DNA from: Volutella citrinella
Lineage: Eukaryota; Ascomycota; Sordariomycetes; Hypocreales; Nectriaceae
Direction: 5' to 3'
Assembly (NCBI GenBank): GCA_034401135.1
Contig: JAWZSP010000006.1
Coordinates: forward strand, 3,720,001-3,784,000
Length of the DNA stretch: 64,000 nt
Shown here piece by piece: positions 36,178-48,098 of this stretch. Each line of letters opens with the position of its first letter. The first letter of the stretch is position 1. A program made the translations under genes and the position numbers. Below the pieces are notes generated by a model. The model was not told the origin of the DNA. It did not search any database and was given only the letters and a program-made list of their open reading frames with translations.

Positions 36178-37260
36178 CTAGTTGCTCAGCGCCAGACGCA
36201 TGCTGATTACGGAACCAGATGCGGGTTCTGTGCTGGCGTAGACTTGGAGTCGGGAAGCAGTATGGCCGAACATAATGGGACCAGCTTTCTCGGAGGAACA
36301 AGCCAGGAATCCGTCGCTGCCGCGCGTGCATGTCGTGAAAGCCCGATCAGTTGACGCCTCGATGGCAATCGCGGACGAAAAGAAGGCAATAAAAGTATTT
36401 CCGGAACTGGGCAGGGGGTGGACGCTGTTCAGCCAGTACGTCCCCTGGTTGACGCCATCAAGGCCAGGCGTGAGCGTGATCGAAACGCGGCCTGTGACCG
36501 GGTCCAGGACGTACGGCGCGTTGTCGGCCGGGGCGTACTGTATGTCTGACTTGACGTAGCTGAGGATGAAGTATGCGCTCTGTTTGATCAGCTTGAGTTC
36601 GGCGGACACTCCATCCGAATCCGTCATGCCGACGCTGCGAAATGAGGTAACGACGGGCTCGATCGAGGTCGTGGTGCTTGTTGGCGCATCGGAAGTTGTC
36701 GGGGGTTCTGTAGATGTGGTCTCGAGGGCTTCCGTGGTAGTTTCCTCAGCGGCTGTGGTAGTAGGTGCCTCAGTTGTGGATGTGCTTTCCTCGGCGGCGG
36801 TAGTGGTAGCTTGTTCAGTTGTAGCAGTAGTTTCCTCGGCCGCCGTGGTAGCAGCCTCGCCAGACTCCGTCGTCAGAGTAGCCGACGCCGTCTGAGTCTG
36901 AGAATCGGTCGGCGCCGAAGTCTCGGAGACTAGAGAAGTTGTCTCGGACTCGGTCGACGCCGTAAGCACATCGGAAGTCGTCGTGGCCACCGCGGTAGCC
37001 GTCGAAGTCGCCGCCCCCAAGCACGAGCAGGCGCTCGAGTATTTGTTTGTCGATCGGCATTGGCCCGTCACATAGCCTGGGATATCGGCTACAGATCCAG
37101 CGCCAGCGAGAAAAGCCAGACAGTCCCCAGCCGTGTCCTGGTTAGGATGGAGCGAGCCGAGTTGGCGCGCACAGGGACCAGCACAGGGAGGGGCGCAAGC
37201 TGCGGCATTGACATAGAGAGGCAGCGAGCCAAGAAGAAAGAGTGAACGAATGGACACCAT
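36178..37260 (-). CDS. Secreted Ser/Thr-rich protein with N-terminal Cys domain
   Basis: A single-exon gene for 360 residues. The frame is open 58 codons further upstream, but the ATG at 37260 starts a clear signal peptide (MVSIRSLFLLGSLPLYVNAA). Residues 21-80 hold seven Cys in the arrangement ACAPPCAGPC...GDC...GQC...SACSC, like the N-terminal domain of a group of fungal cell-wall-associated proteins. Residues 85-205 are a mucin-like Ser/Thr/Glu linker with repeats of the form TTTAAEE, expected to be heavily O-glycosylated. Residues 206-360 form a globular, beta-rich-looking domain with few Cys (FRSVGMTDSDGVSAELKLIK at its start). No GPI-type hydrophobic tail, so it is probably secreted or wall-trapped. 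The function is unknown. Confidence 0.8.
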   Translation of the reverse strand: MVSIRSLFLLGSLPLYVNAAACAPPCAGPCARQLGSLHPNQDTAGDCLAFLAGAGSVADIPGYVTGQCRSTNKYSSACSCLGAATSTATAVATTTSDVLTASTESETTSLVSETSAPTDSQTQTASATLTTESGEAATTAAEETTATTEQATTTAAEESTSTTEAPTTTAAEETTTEALETTSTEPPTTSDAPTSTTTSIEPVVTSFRSVGMTDSDGVSAELKLIKQSAYFILSYVKSDIQYAPADNAPYVLDPVTGRVSITLTPGLDGVNQGTYWLNSVHPLPSSGNTFIAFFSSAIAIEASTDRAFTTCTRGSDGFLACSSEKAGPIMFGHTASRLQVYASTEPASGSVISMRLALSN

Positions 37261-39122
37261 TTTGAGCGAGTGACTGAGCTGGAACAGCTGGAGTATGTGT
37301 CTGGTACTGTGAGGTGCGGCTTCAACGACGGGGGGGGAGGACTCGACGACGGCTAGACGGCCCACGTTGACCTGGCCATTGCCAAATTTATATGCTTTCG
37401 CACCCCTGAGCGAAGCAAGGGCATGATGCATCACAGTAATGACAAGTTTGCCTGCAGAGCCGACCGATAGTTACACAAATGCCAGCAAATGCAAGCGCTG
37501 CGCTGCAATGGTAACCCATTTGGGTTGAAGTGATTCAATAGCGCGACTCGAGGCCCACTGGCTACACTGGATCTGGCCTGGCAGTTCAGTGGTGTCGTGT
37601 CAGAATCTGCGTCGGCCGCCACTCCCGGATGGAAGCAAAGGAAGCATCTGGAGTAGCACAATGCTACCCGCTGGACGACTGGTGTCGATGTGTCTGGCTG
37701 TCTTTACATGCGCTATCAAATTCAGGAATCAAGAATTACCTACAGAATTCTTGACGTGCTGACTGTGACTTCCATGGTGAGCCAGCCCAACGCTTTGAGG
37801 ATCCATGCCCCTGATTCGCTTCGCTGATTGAGTGGGACTCTCTGCACAACGACATGAGCTGACGACTAGGGTTAGCCTGGTCAGGTACCCAATCCGGCCA
37901 CGCCGCGAGCCAGCTGGGTTGTAATTCTTGATTGGGCATTGTACAGTGTGTTCAGCATCCATCTTGATCCGAGATGTCCAGGATCGGGCAAGCAAATGTA
38001 GACACTGTACGACTGGCTGAGCTTCCTCGTGGTCTCAACGATAAGGCACTGATACTCGTATAGAGACGCCAGCAAGAACTTTCAAGAATGAGTACCAAAG
38101 AGATCCGACCTTTACCTACCGCAGAATGGGCTGATGAACCACTTTACTGCGGAGAGTGCTTCATCCGTGGAGGATATTGTCACGCAGCACTGAATTTGAA
38201 TGTCGGACGCTCACGACTTGGAATCTGGCCAACTTTCCTGGGCCGTGTAGTCCTGTAGTCGATTATGATCTTGAACCATGCGGAATGTGGTTTCCGGAGC
38301 GTCTGCATCGACACGACCGCCTGATCAACTCTGACGGACGTTCTGGAGGACATGGGATACGCCAAGCTTACGGCGTTGGGTATTGTGCCAAGCATGCCAT
38401 TCATTGCCAGATGTTCAAAATCCAGCCATCTTGAAGATTAGCAATCCAACAATGTATCAACTGTCGGGATTTCTCTGATAATTTCAAGCACGCGCGTATT
38501 GGCTTCATCGGTCAATCCGCAGGGATCGTCGGATGGCGCCATCAGATTAAGACAACGTCGGATTGACAGCCAACCCATCGGAAATTGAGTACGTTATCTG
38601 TGAAGAAGTTCAGCGGGTGTATCACCTGGAAGTCAAAGTTTCGATAAGTGCCTCTACTGGAGATGGCAACTGGGAGCTTCCCGCTTATACGGCAAGGGAG
38701 GGATGTGGAGTTTGCCGGGGCAAAGTGGGCTGGAATACGCCGGTTAAAGAACTCGCCAATTTGAGGCTCAACGAACACTCGGTTGACCAGGCCTTGGCTC
38801 AATAAAAAGAAATGTATGGAGGACATGCCTTGCTCAGTTCCAGAAATTGCGCATCGCATCCATCTCCATGAAGGAAGCATCGTCTTGTATGGATGCATGT
38901 TTGCACGAAGAGCCGCATCCCTCCAGTTCGAAGTCCAAATGATTAGACTGACTAGGGCAGTGGTTTTAGGGATTGAATAGACTGCACCTTCTTACCATCA
39001 TGGTACGGTTTTGGTTTCGGCTGCCCCGCGACACACTTCTCACAACCGTCTTTGCTTGTGTTGAAGCTTGCCTCTAGCACGCTCCATATTAGCATGAACG
39101 TTGCTGCTCCTCGGACAAGGTG

Positions 39123-39136
39123 TTTTTTTTTTTTTT
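39123..39136 (+). repeat. Poly-T tract, 14 nt
   Basis: An uninterrupted run of 14 T in non-coding DNA. I checked both sides for a tRNA-like gene that would use it as a polymerase III terminator and found none. Confidence 0.85.
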
Positions 39137-42100
39137 GGGTTTGAAAGGGAAGTCGGAGCGGATTCAAACGCCAAGAGACTCGAGCGTTCCACCAAATGCC
39201 AGAGATTGGCCATAGCCGCGAATCACAACAACGTGAAATGATGATCGGACTAACGAGAAGCCAAAGGGAACTTCGACGAGGCAGCAGCCTTGACTCCCTT
39301 ACCATGCAAATTGAGGAAAGAAAGGTTGTACATACCTGACAATGACCCATAGGATGACGGTACGATTCGGACAAGTATGCCAGATCTAGAGACACACTGC
39401 GGATGGCATGCACCGTGGTGAAGGAAGAGAAAATGAACCGCAGGGGCATGCACTGATGTGCTTACGATTGCACATGAATGAAGATTGGGAATGGAGTATT
39501 CTTTGGGCTTGTTTAGGTCCAGAGGCATTGAGTTATTGCGACTGGAACCACGCCGAAACGTCAAAGCCAACAACATGAGCCAAGCTCAATGAGAGTAGAC
39601 TGCGAGGTCGACTCAAGAAGCAGCAATGGATGTCAAGAAAGGCATGACTTCAGTAATAGAACGGCGATATCATGCCTTGATGGCCAGGGAGAACCAGTTC
39701 AACCAGAGTAACTGATGTCACTGGCTTGTATCGGTCGACCGTCGATGAGGGTTTGGTTTATCGTTCGTGCCAAGAGGAAGGGCAGGATTGCCAGGTAACT
39801 GTACCCCTTCATTGTCAACGATAGAATGTTGGCTTCAACTTCCTGCACTTACCTTGGATGTAATGACAGAGTCCACACGGTAGAAATTCGCAGGCTCTAT
39901 GGTCTGATTCTTCCGATGACATGGACCTATTTGTCGAGCATTCTGATCCCCAAAGTATCGATAGGCAAAGTTCCCCCATCAGGAAGTATCAGGAAGCATG
40001 GGCATGTGGCAAAGTTGAATTTGGCAGGCCCTTGCTGGAAGTGGTTCGACTTTGATAGTGGAGAGGATCCGGTTGTCTGGGGCTGTACCGCTGGGGAGAC
40101 AAGTCCGTACATGCCGAGACATGGGGCCATATCGTTGCCTCAGCCGCTCTTGGCCTCGGCTGAAGGACTGGATGAGTGAGCTCATTCGTCTGCCCGACCT
40201 GTCAGCTTCCCTGGTGCGTTGTGATAAGAATTTTGACAGACCATAGTCACAAGCAAACACACAAGCCATACTTCCAATAAGATGCCGCCAGCCTGAGGCC
40301 TTCCTCCCCGGGTATCGTATCAGGAGCGGATCCGAGGTTAGGACTTCAGTCCGATTTCGAGTCGAAGTGGCAAATACTTGTCGTGGTCTAGGCAGTGCGT
40401 GTCAGGCGGTGGCACATCAGGAGCAAGTAGATCTGCAGCCACGACAGTTCTAGGCCGGACATGATGTACCGAGCCAGTGGATAGCATGATGAGACATGCC
40501 GGAAGCGAGATGGTAGAGTTTGGGCCTCCCCATTGTCCGAACCTAGATTTAGGACAAGTCTTACGGTGAAAAGGGATTCTATTGTGAGTGCCTCGGTCAT
40601 GGATATCTGGGAGCCGAGATGTCAACCGAGATCAACAAAGCTTGGACAGAAGACGTAAGACCATTAGATCTAGATTGACAACAGAAGCGAAAGGAGGATC
40701 CAGGGGCGGCTGGCCATGCTCCGCCGTAGGGGCGGGCATCTCGAGCGGAAGTCCGGCCCAGGCTACAGATGGATGTTTGGAGACGATTGGGCGGAGCGGT
40801 GGAGCAGGTTGGGTGTTGGGTTGCGTTACATTGCCAACATTGCCAATACCGCAAACCCACGCGACGCCCTGGGAACGTTCGCGAGAGCAAGGCGTGTGAT
40901 TGGGCTCCCGGTGCGCGATATCACAGGAAGGCCACGAGGCCTTTGCATGAAAATGCAGGGCAGAAGAGGGTGTGAAGACTGACTTGGGTCGTTGCGAAAA
41001 CGAGTGGGCGCATGGGCATGGGCATCGACCCCTCTGGGCCTCCAACTACCTGATTGGGGGCTCGTCTTGGCTTCTACTTGGCCTTGAGATTAGCGCCCGG
41101 CTGGGCAGAGTCTGGCCATGGCCTCACTCTGCGCTTCTCGGCCGGCTGTTGTGTGCCAAGGGCCAATACCGAGGTACTATCCGGCATGTTGGTCGCCAGA
41201 TGGAAGCTGGGGCCACATCAGACGACGTGCCAAGTGCGATGCCAAGTTCAATCCAAGGCATTAGCATCTGGGAATATCAACCACAGGGGAGGAGTCGCGA
41301 TGGCTCTCTCTCAGATGGGGAAACTAAAAAGACGTGGGATGTGCCTGGTTTCTGTTGGAGAAATCGAGAACCGAACTGGGCCGAGAGATTGACAGCCAAA
41401 TTGGGGAATCTTCCATGTCTCCGAACGCCTCCAGGTCCTTTCTGGTGTGGAGAGAGGGACCACAACCGAGCATTACCAAGGTCCAGCATGAGACATGGCG
41501 CGGGAGTCGTGAGTCAGGGCGGGCGGGCGAGCTGAGATGGGGGCAACAATGGCCTCAGATCTCCTGGGGGGAAAGATGGAACTAACTCAGCGCGCGAGGG
41601 TTTCGGACGTGGTCGAGGTGGAGGGGGCGTGAGAGGAGAGAGTGTGGGAGAGGGGATGGTCAATGAGGGGAAAGGCAGAAGAGGAAAGGAGAATAGGAGG
41701 AAGAAGACGAGAAAAAAGCCATGGCGCGAGGGATGGGGAAAGGAGAGTGACAAGGGACAGAAGGTTGGCAATGTTGGGTGCGTTATTGCGGTGAAGATTG
41801 AGCAATTACCCCATGACGGCGCAGCACCACGGTGGATCTCCCCCGCAATCTGAGATTTCCCCAGCTCAGGCAGTTGAGCAAAGTCGGGGTAAGGCGGCAG
41901 GGCAGGGGGACTAGATGTGCGCAGATGGAGCGAAGGAGTCCGCCTGTGTAGGTAGGGACCAGGCCAGATGCCCAGTGGGGAGCAGTGGGAGTGGAGTCAC
42001 ATGGCCACGGGCAGAGAAGCGCTGACGAGGTTCACGGCCGAATCGTTCGACTCCAGGCCGGTATCTGCGAGGGGGGCAGATTTTTCCGCACGCAGATTTT

Positions 42101-42454
42101 AGGCAGATGGATGGGCCATGGCGCCAGACAGCACGGAGAGCTCCATCTGGGGCCATCCATCTCCATCTCTGTCGTGGGCGAGCCAAGCTTGATCGAGAAA
42201 GTGCAGGCTGCCCAGTGGGAGACTCGTGGTATTTGCTTACTGCTAGCCGCCACTAACTCGTAGCGGCCAGCGATCCCCCCCGCCGCTGGTTATTGACTGC
42301 CCAGGCTTCTTCGGGCTGAGGCAGCGTGGCGCCGCCATCCCTCCGTCCGACGCGAGCCAGATTCAGGATGGGCCAGGGCTGTGGAAGCAATGGAAGCAAC
42401 GGAAGGCGTTCCCTGCCGGGGTCCACGAGCCGGGCTGCTGCATAAAACGTGTGC

Positions 42455-42470
42455 GTGTGTGTGTGTGTGG
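42455..42470 (+). repeat. (GT)n microsatellite
   Basis: A run of eight GT dinucleotides, flanked by further GTGC/GTGG variants, in non-coding DNA. Confidence 0.8.
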
Positions 42471-45400
42471 TGCGCGTTGTGTAGCCTTGGGGGATGACGG
42501 AGGGGCATCATCAGCATGCATGCAAGCCCACTACCTTAGGTACTAGTCAGAGTGGGCGCCGAGATCAGCGCGCGTAATGCCATCTGTGTCTGCGCCCACA
42601 GCTGCGTCCGTTGACCGGCGTGCTCTGGTGCCAGGCTGATACGATGCGATGGGATGCCATGTGCTGCATTGCGCTCACTGTGCTGCACCTCAGCCTCAGT
42701 CAGACTCTGTCAGCGTGCGCATACAGGACCCAAAGCTATCGGGGCCGTCACATCACATCATCCACGCGCACATCTGGCGGGAGAATGAGCGCGCGCTGGA
42801 TGACACGCTCAACTCCACTAAGCCCCGTACTGAACAATTGCCGCCCCCATTAACCGTCAAACCTCGCCGTAACACCGCAGCTCGGGGCCTCCCGCCTGGA
42901 CAAAACCTTATGCCACGAGGTCGTGACATTTGATGCGAACGCCTCAAACCGCCGGCCGCTCTGCCCGGTCCAGTCCAGATACAGGCAGGCCATCCGCGAC
43001 GCCAGACTCTTGGGCAGATACGGCAATTGGGGGCGGGCAACAATAAGAGGCGCCGCTCCAAAAAAACATAATGCGCCCAACCTGGGGGCGCCCACCTCGC
43101 TAGCGCAGCCACTGGGCCGGACACGCCGCCTTGGCCTGGCGCCGTCTACCCCAACAACCACGAACGGCGAATCACTCTCCAACGTGAGCAAGCCCATCAC
43201 ATCACCCATCCATCAACAACTCAACCTCTGTCCCGCCCATGCAAGCCCTCACCCCAAGATAGATGCGGATGTGCTTGTCCGGGGGCTCTGTCGGCGACCC
43301 TCCCAAGATGCGGCACATACATGGCCATGTGGGAGGTGCATGAGGTCAATGTTGATTGAGGGTGTGCAGCCCTCGCCTTGGATTCAACCCCGTCGTCACC
43401 TACTACTAGCTGCTATCACGGCGCTTGCTGCGTTTCCCAGTCCATTTTGATGTAACCCAAGCTGGCTTAATCGGGCCCAGATGGTCACCAGCCGGTTGTC
43501 CTGTAGAACGCGTTTCGAGGCCAGGTCGATCCGCTCCATCCGAGACGCCATCAAACAGCAATGCGCAGAACCCAGGGTGCGTAACTTGCCCTGGCTATCC
43601 GGCTTTTTCGACGTTGAAAGTGGCACGACGAGTCGACATACAGTCACTTTATCCTTGTCCCCGGCACGCTGTCAAACCTATTTTGGTGTGGGCCTTGGCG
43701 GCAGCCGTGGACCGGAGTCGGACTTGATATCCTCTTGGAACGAAGGAAGTAGCCGCTTTTTTTTTCAAAAGCCCAACTGGTCACCGCTTGCTAGTCTGAC
43801 CACCCATCACGACGGCATGTGAGATGGTGTAGCGCGCTCTGGACCACGCCTGGCTGGCCTGGCGCAAAACCACCAGACGGGCTGCTGCCCCTTCAGTTGA
43901 GTTCAGCTGCAGTCCCCAACAGAGAATCAAGCGGCAACATTCTGTTATCTTCTCCTCAACAAGTCCATGGCTTTTACACCGTTGCTCAGTTTCGATGGCT
44001 TTTGCACACCTCGAGAAGGTGTATGATGCCCTTCTGCAATGATTGGCCCCATCCCAAACATTCTAGAATTTCAATCTTATTGAGGGGAAGCCATGGCTGA
44101 TGCAAGGTTGTTCCCCCTCTTCACGCCTCGTCCACCCCCTCCCACCGTAGATGCCTCTCCTCCTCCTCCTCCAAGGACCTCTCTCCAACTCGCAAAATTC
44201 GACCCTGTCCTTACCCATGCAGCAGCGAGCCCTTCGACGCCGACTGCGCCGTCGAGTCCTTCCCAAGGGCTGGTTCGTTTGCCACGAGGCTCTCGAGGAT
44301 CATGCATGAACCGTAGGAGTAGACGGGACGGCCACGGGTTAAAGAAGCCTGCTATCAAGTCCCGGGTGGAACGTTGGCGACTACAGCCAGACTCAAGTTT
44401 GCTCCTCTTCCCGCGCTGTGCGAGGCAAACATGGGAAGCTGCTGGTGAAACGCGCAGGGCCCCGGGCTGCTTGTGCTCTTAGAGGGCATGACAGGGACGG
44501 ACGGGCGGCAATCCCGTTAATTCGTATCAAGCTTGGGCCACACAGGGAGATGAAAATAGCCAGTGAAATTGAATGTATGCTGCTCGACCCAGTTGACGGG
44601 ACATGTGGTGGAACGTCCGACGTCCTGAGGCCCGTCTGCAGTGACACCCTTCATGTTAGGAGAATTACAAGGTGCACGGTGAGCTCTGAGCAGTTGTATT
44701 GCGTTACCGGACCGCTCCATGGCGATTACGGAGCACGGAAGCCTAGTAACAAGGTTTGACGTCGTATTCGCCGGTGCAGACAGCAATCTTTGCTGCAGGT
44801 TGTGCCATTTCTGTTTCCTTTCTTTTTCCTCGCCTGCATTTAGCCGTTATCCCACTTGCTTGTTCGACTTCTTCTTTCTTTTTTCTTTTTTAAATGCCCT
44901 AGCAAACTCCACCTTACAAGCCTCCCCGGTCCCCCTTGGCTCAAAGCGCATAACAAGGGTGAGCTGGGCGAAACGGCTGGACGCAGGTTGTCGGGGCCTG
45001 TGCGAGCCTGGAAAGGGCAAGTTCCCTTGGACCCGCGCAACAATGAGTTGTCTGTGCTTCCGAACAAAGGCAGGCAGCTCGTGACGCGGGCCGGCAGCAG
45101 GAAATCTCCGTCGACTTGCCTGAGGAGCGTCATCAAAAGGCCCGCAGGGGGGGGAGGGGAGTCGTTGAGGCTGCGAGGGTCGTGACCAACTAGCCAGTCA
45201 ACGGATGCGCAACAAGGGTAACAGGCTGGTGGCCATTTTGGTCCGGGGCCAATGAGGGCCCGCTCTAAAGCAAGCAGAGGGACGGAGGATTGTTAATTTA
45301 CGTCCAACAACGCGCCGCCGCCGCAGGAGGGCAGTCTTAGCAAGGGCCGGGGTGGGTTGGTGCTTGCTGGGGTAGATGCAAGGTGTGTCCCGCACCGGCC

Positions 45401-48042
45401 GCAGCAGCTCGTGCGGAGTAGTGGAGAAGGGCCTCAGCTTATGCCAGATACACAAGATGTGCGAGATGGGGAAGATGGGGGGATGGGGTACCGGTACATT
45501 CGACGCTAAAAGGTGGAGTAATGGACGCCAACCTTATCTAGCACTCTATTGCGACCTGGCCACTTTTCGCAGGCCGCTTTGAGCGGTGACGGCTCGAAAA
45601 GGGCCAGAGACGCAGCTAAGGACCGTGGATCCGGCGATCATCAACGTCATGGCGAAAGATAAGGGGGGCAGATCCTGACAGTCGGTTGTGGTTGTGATGG
45701 TGGTGGGGGCATAGGCCTTGTGCAGTTCAGTGTCACTCATTACCTAAAGATTTGGGGGGGATGTTGGGCCGCATCAGCGTGCGTGGCCAAAACCAGGGTT
45801 TTCCAACTGGGGCAAATGCCCGGCGTAACTCCTCACCAAGGCAGTGAGTCGCGACACCTGGCTCGACAAACCTTTCCAGCGCCCATCCCTTCGTGTTGGG
45901 GGAGGCCAGTGGTGCTGGTGGTGGTGTAGGGGGATGTACCAGGTACCCTGACGGTCGCACACCAAAGCGGTGTGGCCGGTGTTGGAGTACATGCAACGGC
46001 GAGAGGGAGACCGTGAGGAGAAGTGATAGGCCCAGGCCCCCATACCAATAGTGCTGTAGCAGTGGGAGGGCCAGCAGCGCCCGCAGGAAAGCTCAAACAC
46101 ATGGCGCTTCCAGCACCAGCGTCGCGCGTGTCTTTCTCCCACGCAGTGCGACACTCAGCCTGACGCTGCCAAGGTGCCGTTTAGATCTAGATAGTTGGAC
46201 ATGGCGCGGTGCCGTCCCTTCGGATTTTCCCCAGAATCACCTGTTCGCGACGGCATGGCTTCCCCAGAAATCTCACACGAATCTCGCACGAGTCCCACTC
46301 TCGCTGCCCAGGACTCGGCCCTCAGGCCAGATTCTCATATGCTCCGTCCTGGACGTAACCGGTTCCCCTCCTGAGCCTCGGGACCGGCCTGCGTCGCGCA
46401 CGCGGGGAGGGGGGGCGCAGCCTGCCTGTCCTTGTCCTGTCTGGCCGGCCCATGCCTTGCTCTGCTGACAGTTGGCCTGGTGGCCACAGGCTGGCTGCAG
46501 GCGCGACTGGCTCGCCTGATTTCTTGCCACCGTCGGCAGTGATTAGGAGGAGGCCGTCAGGCGGCGCGTGCGGGGTACCAGGGCGCTGAACTGAGCCCAC
46601 CTGGCAGGGGCTACAGGGGGGCAGGCCTCGGGGAGTCAGGAGCTGGAGCCCTGGAGTTTGGGGGGCCTGGATGGTGCAGCGTGCCAGCCGGTAGGGGGGC
46701 ACCGCATCTTGGTTTGCTGAGATTGGGGGAAGGGCCTTGCCCATGGAGTCATGGCGGAATCTCACCCGCTGAAATCCATACGGGGGAGATCTCACTGGAC
46801 CAGGCTCTGGCAGTGGCCCCAGTGAGATGATGCACTGGCCAGGTCAGAGAGTCCAGACTGCGGAAGGGGCACAGTCGACCTCTCCACCCAGGCGCTTTAC
46901 CTGCCTTACCCCGCAAACTGGCCCGTGCGGAGTCCACAGGCAGGTGGTCATTTGGGCCCTCGCCAAGCCTCAGGCAACCAGACAAGCCAGATTCCAGATT
47001 CCAGATGCGGCACGGGCCCAGATGCCAAACGACGACCTTCCTTGGTCTTGTTTTCCCCCTCATTTGCTTAGCTCTTTCTCCTTTTCCCACCGCCTCCCCT
47101 CTCCGCCATTTCTCACCCACACCTCCTCCCCTTCCCACCTCGCGCCGGCGCTAACTTCTCCTCATGCTCCCTCCCTCACGCTGGCCACCCTCCATCAGCG
47201 CATTCGCCGCGTGTTTGCCATGTGGTGGCGTCCCCCCCAAGGGGCCTGTTCGCCTCGGCGATCGCGGCCGCCAAGGCCGCCCAGCGAGAGATGATCGACC
47301 TGGTTGGATGTCGCTGCCACAAACCGGGCAGCCCTAGATCCAAAGCAGTCGTCTTCCGGTGGCCCGGCGCTGAACTTCGGCTCCAACGATGGGCGGATAG
47401 CCGATGCTGGTGATGCGCTGCGGCGCCGTATCGACGACAAGGGACGGGAGACAATCTCAACGACAGCGACAGGGAAATTGGACCCTATGCCATTGGCGGA
47501 GCGCGCGGTGTTACTACGTAGAATGGCCACTGCACTGCCGCCTAGCGCTCTGGCACGTATAAGCAAGCGCAGAGAAGCGGCACGGCACCGAACGCATACG
47601 GTCAGGTCGCCTACGTGAAGCAATTTCGAGATATCTTAATTAGCTTCATGCGCGGCAAGTAAGCGCACAGGAATGCCACATGTCTACAAGTCCCGCCGCG
47701 GCAAGGCGAACGGGCGGGATGTCGCCGTACATGCGCATGCGGCAACACCTTGCTTCGTAAATGCATGGGCTGCCTACCTATCTCGACAAACGCCACCTTG
47801 ATGTCGGAAGGGACGGCATCACGACCCTATCTCCATCACCTTCAGCTGAGGCATGGGATGTCGCACCCAGGGCCAGGGCGTCCCCCGCGATATGGGACGA
47901 GATAGAGATGCGAGATGAGAGATGGGAGTCAGATGGCCGGGCCATCTCGTACCAGATTCCCATTGCGCTGGCAATGACATGAGCCCAGAACGGTCAACAT
48001 GATACGAGAGGACCCCCTTACGACGATTCGGTATGGGCGCGT

Positions 48043-48098
48043 CACTGGGTGGGATGGATGGTATGGGTGGTATGGGTTGGGGTGGTGCGCGCGCGCGC
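48043..48098 (+). repeat. G-rich TATGGG repeat and (GC)6 tract
   Basis: Irregular copies of GG(T)ATGGGT/GGATGG run to about 48086 and are followed directly by an alternating GC run (48087-48098), a sequence able to adopt Z-form DNA. Non-coding. Confidence 0.65.

Noticed and set aside
38088..38898. Cluster of short protein-like frames with Cys pairs (plus frames 38088-38257, 38156-38434, 38563-38805; minus frame 38542-38898)
   Set aside because: The plus-strand pieces lie in three different frames, and the intron boundaries I tried gave wrong phases or lengths under 50 nt; the minus strand is equally open. Without a family match I could not choose a gene model.
39095..39240. Possible tRNA next to the poly-T tract
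   Set aside because: A B-box-like GTTTGAATCC is present on the minus strand, but no matching acceptor stem or A box was found, and the T run is on the wrong side to be its terminator.
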